Positions 42,287-50,960 of a DNA stretch of 64,000 nucleotides are shown one piece after another. Within the stretch, counting starts at the first letter, position 1. Every line of letters begins with the position of its first letter. The stretch is from QPJE01 sp051747745 (lineage in GTDB: Bacteria; Bacillota; Halanaerobiia; Halanaerobiales; Halanaerobiaceae), in assembly GCA_051747745.1 (NCBI GenBank), contig JBNJGL010000002.1, positions 16,530 to 80,529 on the forward strand, in the 5' to 3' direction. The notes below the pieces were generated by a model that ran no database searches, had not been told where the DNA came from, and worked only from the letters and a program-made list of their open reading frames with translations. Made by a program: the position numbers and the translations under genes.

Positions 42287-42766
42287 TTAAAACACCTCTC
42301 CATAAAAAAATCCAGCTGAGACGGCAATAAGTGCTGCAATAATAAAGCCAGCAATATTTCGCCAGATTGTAGCTTTAATACCGAAATATTCCTTTTCTAC
42401 AGGATAAGTTGCAATTCCAACCAGCATTAAAGTTGTAATAAATGCAGCTACTACCATATAATCTACACCCTTCGATACCAGTATTCCTGCCAGTGGATAG
42501 GCAATAAATCCAGGCATCATTGTAATTGATCCAATGATCAGCCCAAGTATTAAACCTATTAGAGGAGTTTGACCGCTCAGGTAATTTACTATAAATTTAT
42601 CCGAAATAAGCAGTATAAAAGACAGTATAATTAGAAGTTTTAAGTAAGTGCCAAGTATTTTATTAAATTTCTTCCATCCTATTTTCATTCCTTTAATTGT
42701 TTTTTCTCTATCAGCAATAAATGATATACCGGCTGCTGCCAGAGCAATATAATATAATGTGTACAT
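42287..42766 (-). CDS. Permease half, first subunit (DUF318/ArsP-like split permease)
   Basis: This is a 159-residue membrane protein with about four to five hydrophobic segments. MMPGFIAYPLAGILVSKGVDY resembles the G-x-P...G-x-L...G pattern of PF03773 permeases and mirrors a similar motif in the second half. GGAGGCTGAAAA precedes its ATG. It is the first gene of a two-gene minus-strand operon directly behind an ATACCC/GGGTAT inverted repeat. Confidence 0.65.
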   Translation of the reverse strand: MYTLYYIALAAAGISFIADREKTIKGMKIGWKKFNKILGTYLKLLIILSFILLISDKFIVNYLSGQTPLIGLILGLIIGSITMMPGFIAYPLAGILVSKGVDYMVVAAFITTLMLVGIATYPVEKEYFGIKATIWRNIAGFIIAALIAVSAGFFYGEVF

Positions 42767-42781
42767 TTTTCAGCCTCCTTT

Positions 42782-42798
42782 ATACCCCTTATGGGTAT
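42782..42798 (-). promoter_or_regulatory. CsoR/CstR-like operator ahead of the split permease
   Basis: ATACCC (42782-42787), CTTAT and GGGTAT (42793-42798) form an inverted repeat like operators of the CsoR/CstR/RcnR regulator family. It lies 16 nt upstream of the permease ATG, next to the ribosome site. No csoR-like gene is in the window. Confidence 0.5.
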
Positions 42799-43026
42799 CT
42801 TATTAATTATCATATGTTTATTACAGTAAATTTAAAGTTAAACAGTTTACATATATACGTAAATTTTTCATTTTTACAATTAAGTGATATAATAAATAAT
42901 CAAAGTGGTAATTATATTGAACGGAAATATATTTTTTAACTGTATTCAGACTGAGTACGAATCTTGCAAATGATCTGGTAAGAATATATACTTGTTGTAG
43001 GATTAAGGATAAGGAGGCTGATAAAA

Positions 43027-44460
43027 TTGACTGCAAATATTAATGAAAATTGGATGGAAGATATGAAGATCAAACTGGATATAAATAATATGTTTTCAGA
43101 CCAGGTGGGAGAAGAAGGTTTCAGCAGAGAAGAAATTGATGCATATAAAGATAAAGCACTAAAAAGCAGAGAAAATATTATTAAAGCAAAAAAAGACGGG
43201 AAAATGGGCTTTATGGAACTTCCTTACAGTCAAAAAGATGTTATCAGAGAATTAAAAGAGACTGCAGAACAGCTAAAAGATAAGTTCGAAAATTTTGTTG
43301 TGCTGGGAATCGGTGGTTCTGCACTGGGAAATATTGCTTTACAGACGGCGATAAACGACAGATATTATAATCTTTTTCCTCAAGCCAGGGACGGCTATCC
43401 GAGACTATTTGTATCTGATAATGTAGATCCATCCGGTGTTAGCTCTCTCTTAAATAAATTGGATCCAGAAAAAACGCTATTTAATGTAATATCTAAATCT
43501 GGAAGCACTGCAGAAACAATGAGTCAGTTTCTTTTGGCTAGAAAAATGGTTGCTAAAGCAGTTGGTGAAGATAAAGTTGGTGAACATTTTATCGCCACGA
43601 CCAGTAGAGACTCAGGCTATTTAATTGAGATTGCGGCCAGAGAAGGAATGAAGAAATTCTATATTCCTGATAATGTTGGTGGTAGATTTTCTGTTCTAAC
43701 TCCGGTTGGGTTACTTTCAGCTGCATTTACTGGAGTTGATCTGGAAAAGCTATTAGCAGGTGCAGCATATATGGATGAGATTATACATGAGAAAGATTTT
43801 TGGGATAATCCTGTACTGCTTAATTCTGTACTGCATTATCTGGCGTTTAAACAGGGTAAAGTTATGTCTGTGATGATGCCTTATTCCGATAAGCTTAAAG
43901 ATTTTGCTGACTGGTACAGACAGCTGTGGGCAGAATCACTGGGCAAAGAAAATGACAGAAATGGTAATAAAATAAATGTAGGGCCAACTCCGATAAAAGC
44001 TTTAGGTGCAACAGACCAGCATTCACAGGTTCAGTTATATACAGAAGGCCCTTTTGATAAAATAGTTACGTTTCTGGAAGTAGAAGATTTTGGTAAAGAT
44101 ATTGAAATACCGAAAAGATACGAAGATCTGCAGGGATTGGGTTATTTGGGCGGCCATACCTTTGCAGAACTTATAACTACAGAAAAAAAAGCTACTGAAC
44201 TGGCTTTAACAAAGCGGGGACGTCTTAATCAGACAATTAAAGTGCCTGAAGTTAATGAATTCACTTTAGGACAGCTTTTCTACTTTTACGAATATCAAAC
44301 AGCTGTAGTTGGTGAACTTTTTAACATCAATGCATTCAATCAGCCCGGGGTAGAACTTGGGAAAAATTATACTTATGGAATTTTTGGCAGAGATGGTTAT
44401 AAAGAAAAGGAGCAGGAATTCAATCAGGCTCCAGAACATGATGATAATCTAATTTTATAA
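43027..44460 (+). CDS. pgi: Glucose-6-phosphate isomerase
   Basis: Pgi interconverts glucose-6- and fructose-6-phosphate in glycolysis. The 477-residue protein has the SIS-fold motifs VVLGIGGSALGNIALQ near 92, ISKSGSTAETMSQF near 157 and the C-terminal LGATDQHSQVQLYTEGP near 330, containing the catalytic histidine region. TTG 43027 follows AAGGAGGCTGA. The gene lies upstream of a pseudokinase; the two are separated by 71 nt. Confidence 0.94.
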   Translation: MTANINENWMEDMKIKLDINNMFSDQVGEEGFSREEIDAYKDKALKSRENIIKAKKDGKMGFMELPYSQKDVIRELKETAEQLKDKFENFVVLGIGGSALGNIALQTAINDRYYNLFPQARDGYPRLFVSDNVDPSGVSSLLNKLDPEKTLFNVISKSGSTAETMSQFLLARKMVAKAVGEDKVGEHFIATTSRDSGYLIEIAAREGMKKFYIPDNVGGRFSVLTPVGLLSAAFTGVDLEKLLAGAAYMDEIIHEKDFWDNPVLLNSVLHYLAFKQGKVMSVMMPYSDKLKDFADWYRQLWAESLGKENDRNGNKINVGPTPIKALGATDQHSQVQLYTEGPFDKIVTFLEVEDFGKDIEIPKRYEDLQGLGYLGGHTFAELITTEKKATELALTKRGRLNQTIKVPEVNEFTLGQLFYFYEYQTAVVGELFNINAFNQPGVELGKNYTYGIFGRDGYKEKEQEFNQAPEHDDNLIL

Positions 44461-44483
44461 TATAATGAACGATTAAAATATTA

Positions 44484-44530
44484 GGCCGGACCACTGAATT
44501 GTACAGGTCAGCCCTGAGGAGAGTTAAAAA
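44484..44530 (+). promoter_or_regulatory. Leader hairpin with similarity to the 57-nt element
   Basis: GGACC and GGTC flank a 13-14-nt loop, followed by GCCCTGAGGAGAGTTAAAAACAT. That tail resembles the 3' end of copy B (GCCCTGAGGAGGGTCAAAAACAT) at 21 of 23 positions. Here GAGGAGAG is the ribosome site of the pseudokinase gene. The 5' part does not match, so this is at best a partial or diverged copy. Confidence 0.35.
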
Positions 44531-44531
44531 C

Positions 44532-45872
44532 ATGCCTAGGTCTAATAATTTACAGAAAGAAAAATTATTTTCCAGACAGCTGCCCCGTTCCCGGGTGCAG
44601 CTGGATATTGTTAATGATATAAAAAATGATATAAAAAACAGGACTTCTGAACTTCCTGCACAGATAATAACATATCAGAAGATAGTAAGAGAAAAAGGAG
44701 ATTATTATATATATAGAAATGGCCCTAACAATTTGACTCCTTTCAAACTGCATTTTAAGAAAAACATTATACATGCAGGTAATCTGCTGGATTATTTTAT
44801 TAATATCTTAGAAACTCTTAACAGTAATTTTTTTCAAAATGAAATAGTTTTTCCTCAGGGAATAAAGACAGAAAATCTGTATTTATCTGCCGAGGGAGAA
44901 TTATATCTTTTTGCTGAGAACTATCTGGATCTGCAAAAAAAATATTCTGAAATTGAAGAGATAACACCTAAAGGATATTACTTTATTCCACCGGAGATAA
45001 TTTCCAGAAAAAAATGGGCAGAAAAAGGATTTGTTTTTAATACCGCAGCTTTATTTTACTATTTTTTTACTGGGAGAACAATCTTTTCCGATAAAGATGA
45101 AGCTGTAGTTTTAGAAAAAATTCAGTCCGAAAAAATTATAGAAATTAAATATTTCAACTCAGATATTGATCACAATTTAAACAGTCTTTTTTCTGACATG
45201 CTGAGCAAAAATAGTGAAGAAAGGCCCTGCTTTACTGAAGCTATTTCCAGACTTAAAAGGATTAAAGCTGATTTGAGCTGTGATTTTGAGATAGATCATA
45301 ATAATACCAATTCACTAGAAAGAAAAATAAAGCTGCAGAGAACAAAGGAAAATATAAAACTTTATTTTCGCAGAAACTGGAAGCTGGTGTTGTTTTTCCT
45401 ATTGATTGGAGCAGGAGTTTTTTTCGGTATTTCAGGAGGGCCTTCTGCTGTTGTAGATAAAGGAACTTCTCCAGAACAGGTGCTGAATCTTTTTTATAAA
45501 GGTATAGCCGAAAAAAATATTCAGTTAATTGAAGAGACAAGTACAGCTGATATTGGAGATCTGGAGCGTATGGTTGTTGAATCACATGTAGTTGAAAAAA
45601 TGCAGTCAGCTTATAATAAATCTGCAGAAAAAAGCAGTATAAATTCTGTTTATAACCTTAAAAATTTGCAGATAGAGGAAATTATGCGGAAAAGTGATGA
45701 AGTTATCTATAGGGTTAAATACAATTTTGAATTTTTTAGAGATGATAATTATCATAGTGTTGAAATGAATGATAAAATATCTGTAGAAAGAGAAAATAGC
45801 AGCTGGGAAATAGTGACGATAGAAGGAAGCCTGAAAGATATAACTGCCGGAAATCATCGCTGGGAGGAGTGA
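44532..45872 (+). CDS. Membrane-anchored pseudokinase with extracytoplasmic domain
   Basis: This 446-residue protein has a protein-kinase-like cytoplasmic part, one membrane segment (WKLVLFFLLIGAGVFFGI near 282-300) and an outer domain of about 140 residues that looks like an NTF2-like/lumazine-binding fold (EQVLNLFYKGIAEKNIQLIEE). The kinase part keeps the outline (GIKTENLYLSAEG for HRD-x4-N; YFIPPEI for APE) but has no DFG, no HRD aspartate and no glycine loop. It is thus probably inactive and may sense or scaffold. ATG 44532 follows GAGGAGAG by 9 nt. Function unknown. Confidence 0.65.
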   Translation: MPRSNNLQKEKLFSRQLPRSRVQLDIVNDIKNDIKNRTSELPAQIITYQKIVREKGDYYIYRNGPNNLTPFKLHFKKNIIHAGNLLDYFINILETLNSNFFQNEIVFPQGIKTENLYLSAEGELYLFAENYLDLQKKYSEIEEITPKGYYFIPPEIISRKKWAEKGFVFNTAALFYYFFTGRTIFSDKDEAVVLEKIQSEKIIEIKYFNSDIDHNLNSLFSDMLSKNSEERPCFTEAISRLKRIKADLSCDFEIDHNNTNSLERKIKLQRTKENIKLYFRRNWKLVLFFLLIGAGVFFGISGGPSAVVDKGTSPEQVLNLFYKGIAEKNIQLIEETSTADIGDLERMVVESHVVEKMQSAYNKSAEKSSINSVYNLKNLQIEEIMRKSDEVIYRVKYNFEFFRDDNYHSVEMNDKISVERENSSWEIVTIEGSLKDITAGNHRWEE

Positions 45873-45878
45873 AAGATT

Positions 45879-46622
45879 GTGAATATTGATTATAACACTG
45901 TTGAAAAAAATATAGTAAAATGGATGAAAAGAAAGGTTAAAGAAGCAGGTGCTGAAGGTGCAGTTGTAGGATTAAGTGGTGGGATAGATTCTGCTGTGAC
46001 TGCAGTATTATTAAAGAAAGCTTTCGGAGATAATGTACTGGGGGTTGTTATGCCCTGCCACAGCAGCCGTCAGGATAGAGAAGATGCTCACCACCTGACA
46101 TCTGAATTTTCTATTGAGTATATTGAAACAGATCTTTCTAATGTTTTTGATCAATTTTATGAAAAGCTGAAAAAATCGGGTATAAAAGGTGATGAACTTG
46201 CAGCTGCTAATATTAAACCCAGATTGAGAATGACAGCACTTTATTATTATGCAGCATCACTGAACTATCTGGTGGTGGGAACAGATAATAGAAGTGAGCT
46301 TAAAATTGGATATTTCACTAAATATGGTGATGGAGGTATTGATCTTGCTCCCCTCGGTATGCTGGTTAAAACAGAGGTTAGAGAGCTTGCAGAACACCTC
46401 GGTATTCCAAAAAAAATTATTGAGAAAAAGCCATCTGCAGGTCTGTGGCAGGGCCAGACAGATGAAGGGGAAATGGGATTTAGCTATGAACAGCTGGACC
46501 ATTATATATTAACAGGTGAAGCAGAAGCTGATGTAAAGAAAAAAATTGAATCTCTGGCCCAGAAGAATGCACATAAAGTTAAACCTGTTCCTGTACCTGT
46601 GCGAGAGGAGATTATTAGATGA
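45879..46622 (+). CDS. nadE: NH3-dependent NAD+ synthetase
   Basis: NadE amidates nicotinic acid adenine dinucleotide with ammonia and ATP, the last step to NAD. The 247-residue protein lacks a glutaminase domain. GLSGGIDSAV near 31 is the PP-loop, and GTDNRSELKIGYFTKYGDGG near 129 is typical. GTG 45879 follows GGGAGGAGTGA. Its stop overlaps the next gene by 4 nt, tying it to the corrinoid operon. Its substrate is also the substrate of LarB, an indirect link to the nickel cofactor block. Confidence 0.93.
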   Translation: MNIDYNTVEKNIVKWMKRKVKEAGAEGAVVGLSGGIDSAVTAVLLKKAFGDNVLGVVMPCHSSRQDREDAHHLTSEFSIEYIETDLSNVFDQFYEKLKKSGIKGDELAAANIKPRLRMTALYYYAASLNYLVVGTDNRSELKIGYFTKYGDGGIDLAPLGMLVKTEVRELAEHLGIPKKIIEKKPSAGLWQGQTDEGEMGFSYEQLDHYILTGEAEADVKKKIESLAQKNAHKVKPVPVPVREEIIR

Positions 46623-47407
46623 GTGAAGAGGAAAATTTGCTGATTATTTCTAATGATAAAAAAATTAACTCCAGAGATATTTCATTGATTTCCCTTCCTT
46701 CAGGACAGGTGCTTGTAGTTGCCTGTGATTCATCTGGGGGTATAGGCCCACTTAAGAATGACCACATTAATGTTCCCGGAGAAATTGTGGGAAGATTTCT
46801 GGCAAGAGTTCCTCTTATGGAAATAATGTCAGTTGGAGCAAAGCCGATTGGACTTATTGATACACTTTCTGTAGCTAATGAACCTGTAGGCCGCAGAATT
46901 TTAGAAGGAATAAAAAAAGAACTCAGAGAAGCTGATTTAGAAAATGATATTTTTTTAAACGGCAGTACAGAAGAAAATATACCCACCTCACAAACAGGAG
47001 CCGGTCTTACTGTAATTGGTATAATTTCTAAAGATAAGATTAGAAGTGGTAATGCAAAACAGGGAGATTTAATTGTAGCAGTAGGGCTGCCCAGGGTAGG
47101 GAATGAAGTAATGGAGTCACTGGATGATATTGCAGATATAAAATCACTGCGCAGAATAAATTCCTGTACAGGTGTACATGAGGTTATTCCGGTTGGTTCA
47201 AAGGGAATTAATTATGAGAGTAAAGTTCTGGCAGATATGTCAGGTCTTAAACTCAGGCAGTCTGGATCATGCCAGATTCCACTCGATAAAAGCTGTGGTC
47301 CGGCAACAGTTCTGATTGTAGCAGTAGCAGCACCATCAGCTGATTTATTGAAAAAAGTGACATCCAAACCGGTGAATATAATCGGGAGGCTGGAAAAAGA
47401 TGAGTAA
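46619..47407 (+). CDS. cblS: PurM-like AIR-synthase-related protein, probable alpha-ribazole kinase
   Basis: The 262-residue protein has the PurM/AIR synthase-like fold (VVACDSSGGIGPLKND near 33, DTLSVANEPVGRRILEG near 80, LIVAVGLPRVGNEV near 149). In Geobacillus and relatives, a protein of this family, CblS, phosphorylates alpha-ribazole so that it can be joined to adenosylcobinamide-GDP by CobS. Its position directly before btuF-like, cobU, cobS and cobC supports that role here. No hyp, pur or selD genes lie near to suggest HypE, PurM or SelD. The family member is recognised, the exact activity inferred. Confidence 0.65.
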   Translation: MSEEENLLIISNDKKINSRDISLISLPSGQVLVVACDSSGGIGPLKNDHINVPGEIVGRFLARVPLMEIMSVGAKPIGLIDTLSVANEPVGRRILEGIKKELREADLENDIFLNGSTEENIPTSQTGAGLTVIGIISKDKIRSGNAKQGDLIVAVGLPRVGNEVMESLDDIADIKSLRRINSCTGVHEVIPVGSKGINYESKVLADMSGLKLRQSGSCQIPLDKSCGPATVLIVAVAAPSADLLKKVTSKPVNIIGRLEKDE

Positions 47408-48335
47408 AAAGATTTTCATCTTCTTTCTTCTAATATTTTTGGCATTACCTGGTGCCGAAGTTAGAGCAGCTTACAGAGATGGTTTTCCGGTCAAATATGA
47501 AGACGATTTAGGTCATAAAATCGAATTAAAAAAAGAACCGGAGCGAATAATTTCCCTGGCACCAAGTATAACAGAACTGATATATTTTTTAGGTCTTGAA
47601 GATAAACTTGTTGGAGTAACAACATATGCCAATTACCCACCAGAAGCAGCAGAAAAGGAAAAAATTGGATCAGTTACTGAAGTCAATATAGAAAAAATTG
47701 TTACTCTGGAACCTGATCTTATTATTGCAGATTCTATAAATAAAAGTGAAACTTTAAAGAGATTAAATGATCTGGGAATGAAGGCAGTGGGATTTAATCC
47801 ACTTGACATTAAAGAAACTATCGAAATGATAAAAATAGTCGGCAGGCTGACCGGCAGTGCCGAAAAGGCAGATGAGATTGCTGAAAAAATGGATTCAAGG
47901 CTGGAAAGGATAGAATCCCTTATTGCCGGAGAACTAAAAAAAGGTAAAAGGCCGGATGTTTTTTACGAAATATGGTCTGACCCTCTTTATACAGCAGGGG
48001 ATAATACATTTATTAATAATGTGATAGAAATAGCCGGGGGGAATAATATTGGGAAAAAGGCTGAAGGAGCCTGGCCCAGATTTGGTATTGAAAGCCTGAT
48101 AATGGCCGATCCAGATGTATATATATCAAGCCCCCACAGTGCAGCCGGTGGGATAACTGTTGAGAATATTCTTAACAGACCTCTATTCAGTGAACTTACA
48201 GCTGTCAAAAAAAAGAGGGTATATCTGATTGATCAGGATAAAATCAGTCGACCTTCACCCAGAATAATAGATGGGTTAAAGGAAATTGCAGCAGCCATTT
48301 TCCCAGAACTTAAAGAAGAATTGGAGGGAATCTGA
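47400..48335 (+). CDS. btuF: Corrinoid ABC transporter substrate-binding protein (BtuF-like)
   Basis: This 311-residue exported binding protein has a signal peptide (KIFIFFLLIFLALPGAEVRAA) and the BtuF fold: PERIISLAPSITELIYFLGLEDKLVGVTTY near 45 is characteristic. It would capture cobinamide or cobalamin outside the membrane. The genes for its permease and ATPase are not adjacent. It overlaps cblS by 8 nt and cobU by 1 nt. Confidence 0.85.
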   Translation: MSKKIFIFFLLIFLALPGAEVRAAYRDGFPVKYEDDLGHKIELKKEPERIISLAPSITELIYFLGLEDKLVGVTTYANYPPEAAEKEKIGSVTEVNIEKIVTLEPDLIIADSINKSETLKRLNDLGMKAVGFNPLDIKETIEMIKIVGRLTGSAEKADEIAEKMDSRLERIESLIAGELKKGKRPDVFYEIWSDPLYTAGDNTFINNVIEIAGGNNIGKKAEGAWPRFGIESLIMADPDVYISSPHSAAGGITVENILNRPLFSELTAVKKKRVYLIDQDKISRPSPRIIDGLKEIAAAIFPELKEELEGI

Positions 48336-48925
48336 TGGCAGTTATTTTAGTAACTGGGGGAGCCAGGAGCGGCAAAAGCAGTTTTGGTGAATTAATTGCC
48401 AGAAAGCTGGGCGGAGATAGTGTTATATATATTGCCAGCGGTGTAGCTGTGGATAAAGAAATGGAAGAAAGAATTGCAGCACACAAAAAATCAAGACCGG
48501 ATGGCTGGAAAACAATTGAAGCACCATCTGGTCTCCCCAAAAAACTGAAAAAAATTCCCGAGGAAAGTGTTGTTCTTTTTGACTGTTTGACCACTTATTT
48601 GAGCAATTTGCTTATTAGAGAAGAAAATAAAGAATATAGAGAGATAGAAAAAAAGCTTTTAAATGAAGTAAAAGATATTTTGAATACGGCAGAAAGCAGG
48701 AATTTAGATTTTATAATTATTCAAAATGAAATAGGCCAGGGTGTTGTACCACCTTATAAATTAGGAAGATATTTTAGGGATATATCAGGTAGAGCTGCCA
48801 GATTATGTGCAGCAAAGTCAGAAAGAGTTTTTAGTATGACAGCAGGGCTGCCCAGAGAGATAAAGGGCGAAGGTCTGGAAACACTTAAAATTTTTTCTGA
48901 GGATGGGGAGGTAGATGTTCTTTGA
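48335..48925 (+). CDS. cobU: Adenosylcobinamide kinase / guanylyltransferase
   Basis: CobU phosphorylates adenosylcobinamide and adds GMP to it. The 196-residue protein begins VILVTGGARSGKSSFGE (P-loop). FDCLTTYLSNLL near 87 and IIQNEIGQGVVPPYKLGRYFRDISG near 126 are family motifs. ATG overlaps the btuF-like stop; GGAGGG lies upstream. It supplies AdoCbi-GDP to CobS. Confidence 0.95.
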   Translation: MAVILVTGGARSGKSSFGELIARKLGGDSVIYIASGVAVDKEMEERIAAHKKSRPDGWKTIEAPSGLPKKLKKIPEESVVLFDCLTTYLSNLLIREENKEYREIEKKLLNEVKDILNTAESRNLDFIIIQNEIGQGVVPPYKLGRYFRDISGRAARLCAAKSERVFSMTAGLPREIKGEGLETLKIFSEDGEVDVL

Positions 48926-49680
48926 AAAAAATTCTGGATGAATTTTTAACGGCAGCTGCTTTTTTGAGCAGAATACCAATCAAAGTTAGCAACTTTACAG
49001 ATCTATCTACAATTTATTTTCCACTGGTCGGTTTTCTGCTTGGAATAATTCTTTCGATTTTTTTATTTATTTCTGAATATTTATTTCCTCCTTCTGTGGC
49101 ATCCTTTTTGCTTGTTATATCTTATATATATCTTACAGGTGGGGTACACCTTGATGGGACAGCTGATTTTTTGGATGGATTTTTTGCTGGAAGAGATCGC
49201 GAAAAAACAGTTGAAATTATGCATGATCCAAATACAGGAGTATTTGCTGTTATAGGACTGATATTAATTATTATTTTAAAATATTTATTATTTGTTGAGC
49301 TTTATTCAATAGGTAATTTAATTTTCTTTCTCGTTTTTCCTGTGCTGAGCAGATTTGTACTCACTGTCATAATTGCTAAAAGAAAAGTTGCAGAAGGAAG
49401 TGTTATGGCAAAAGAACTGCACAGCAGTACAGAAAAAAAAGATTTTTTTACTGCTGGAGTTTTGACCATCCTGATTTCAGCAGTCTTATTGATTATTTTT
49501 GGATTCAATTATATTATACAGATTTCTTCAGCAGTTCTGGCCGCACTTGCTACAGCTTTTTTTATAGCTGATAAGGCTGAAAAAAAGATAGGTGGTCTAA
49601 CAGGGGATGTTTATGGTACAATAGTTGAAGTGAGCGAAATTGTTGTTTTATTAATTTTTGTTTTATATTTGTATAAATAA
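48922..49680 (+). CDS. cobS: Cobalamin-5'-phosphate synthase
   Basis: CobS joins adenosylcobinamide-GDP to alpha-ribazole (phosphate) in the membrane. The 252-residue protein has about six hydrophobic segments and the active-site pattern GGVHLDGTADFLDGFFAGRDREKTVEIMHDP (start near residue 73), with several aspartates for magnesium. TTG 48922 overlaps the cobU stop by 4 nt, with GGGGAGG upstream. Confidence 0.94.
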   Translation: MKKILDEFLTAAAFLSRIPIKVSNFTDLSTIYFPLVGFLLGIILSIFLFISEYLFPPSVASFLLVISYIYLTGGVHLDGTADFLDGFFAGRDREKTVEIMHDPNTGVFAVIGLILIIILKYLLFVELYSIGNLIFFLVFPVLSRFVLTVIIAKRKVAEGSVMAKELHSSTEKKDFFTAGVLTILISAVLLIIFGFNYIIQISSAVLAALATAFFIADKAEKKIGGLTGDVYGTIVEVSEIVVLLIFVLYLYK

Positions 49681-49693
49681 CCAGGAGGAAATA

Positions 49694-50314
49694 ATGGAAA
49701 CAGAAATCCTTTTAATTCGTCATGGAGAGACAGAATGGAATAAAAAGCACATATTTCAGGGGAAGAAAGATACTGAATTGAACAGTACCGGTATTGAACA
49801 GGCCTATAAACTGTCAGAATATCTTGCTCAAAAAGATTACCAATTTTTGTACAGCAGTGATTTAAAAAGAGCAGTTAGGACTGCAGAAATTATCGGGAAA
49901 CCAAACAATTTAGAACCTGTAAAAGACAGCAGAATAAGAGAGATGAATTTTGGAAACTGGGAAGGCTCGAGCTTTTCAGAAATAAGTAAAAAAGATGCAG
50001 AGACATTAAAGAAGTGGAGAGAAGATCCACTCAACAATGCTCCCACTGGGGGAGAAAAACTTAGTGAATTCATCAGCAGGATAACCGAATTTTTTAATTT
50101 TTTAGCAGATAGACATAAAGGAGAAAAAACTATTGTTGTTACACATGGAGGGGTTATTAAAGTATGGCTTTCAGAACTATTTGATATGCCTGCAGATAAA
50201 TTCTGGCAGATTGAGGTAAATAATACTTCGATGAGTAGAGTTAAAATTTATGATGATGACCCGATATTTAGTTTATTAAATGCAGTACCACATTTGAAAT
50301 CGGAGGGAGAATAA
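49694..50314 (+). CDS. cobC: Histidine phosphatase, probable alpha-ribazole phosphatase
   Basis: This 206-residue histidine phosphatase has LIRHGETEWN near 6 with the phosphorylated histidine and VTHGGVIKVW near 153 with the second. In the corrinoid operon it most likely removes phosphate from cobalamin-5'-phosphate or alpha-ribazole phosphate. Other family members are phosphoglycerate mutases; context favours CobC. ATG 49694 follows AGGAGGAA; the longer frame begins inside cobS. Confidence 0.85.
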   Translation: METEILLIRHGETEWNKKHIFQGKKDTELNSTGIEQAYKLSEYLAQKDYQFLYSSDLKRAVRTAEIIGKPNNLEPVKDSRIREMNFGNWEGSSFSEISKKDAETLKKWREDPLNNAPTGGEKLSEFISRITEFFNFLADRHKGEKTIVVTHGGVIKVWLSELFDMPADKFWQIEVNNTSMSRVKIYDDDPIFSLLNAVPHLKSEGE

Positions 50315-50319
50315 TTTAG

Positions 50320-50850
50320 ATGTTTAAGAAAGGATTGGTTCATCTTTATACAGGTGATGGAAAAGGGAAAACAACAGCAGCCCTTGGACTGGCAATGAGG
50401 GCGGCCGGACATGACAAAAGCATTCTTTTAGTACAATTTTTAAAAACAAAACAGGCTGGTGAAGATATTTCCACCAGATTTATTAATAATATTGAAATAA
50501 GTGAAGTTGCTAAGTCTGATAGATATTTTTTTCAGCTGACTGCATTTGAAAAGGAAACGGTTAGAAAAAAAATACAGAAGGAATGGAAAAAATTAAGGAA
50601 GACTATTATAAGGGGGGAATATGATTTAATCATTCTCGATGAAATAACATCTGTTGTCAATAATGGTATTATTTCTGCTGATGAGATATCAGATAATATT
50701 AAAAAAAGAGCCGATGGAGTAGAAATTGTAATGACCGGAAAAGATGCTTCCAGAGAATTAACTGCTATATCAGATTATGTAACACAGATGCAGATGATAA
50801 GACATCCAAATAATATAGGATCTATGCCGAGAGTTGGTATTGAATATTAA
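50320..50850 (+). CDS. cobO: Corrinoid adenosyltransferase (BtuR/CobA type)
   Basis: This enzyme moves the adenosyl group of ATP to reduced corrinoid, needed before CobU acts. The 176-residue protein begins LVHLYTGDGKGKTTAALGLAMRA, the reversed P-loop of the family. DLIILDEITSVVNNGII near 104 and MTGKDASREL near 143 follow. GGAGGGAGA lies upstream. It ends the corrinoid operon. A weak AAAAAGA/TCTTTTT hairpin follows at 50850-50873. Confidence 0.94.
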   Translation: MFKKGLVHLYTGDGKGKTTAALGLAMRAAGHDKSILLVQFLKTKQAGEDISTRFINNIEISEVAKSDRYFFQLTAFEKETVRKKIQKEWKKLRKTIIRGEYDLIILDEITSVVNNGIISADEISDNIKKRADGVEIVMTGKDASRELTAISDYVTQMQMIRHPNNIGSMPRVGIEY

Positions 50851-50960
50851 AAAGAGGATATAATATCTTTTTGTTGAAATATGAATTTGGTAGAATAGAA
50901 AGTTTTGACCTTTTGAAATAAAAATATAAGAATATAATAATAAGATTAAGAGGTGATTTT

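Noticed and set aside
46619..47407. HypE, PurM or SelD assignment of the PurM-like protein.
   Set aside because: It lacks the partner genes and typical N-terminal motifs of those enzymes, and its place before cobU and cobS points to CblS.
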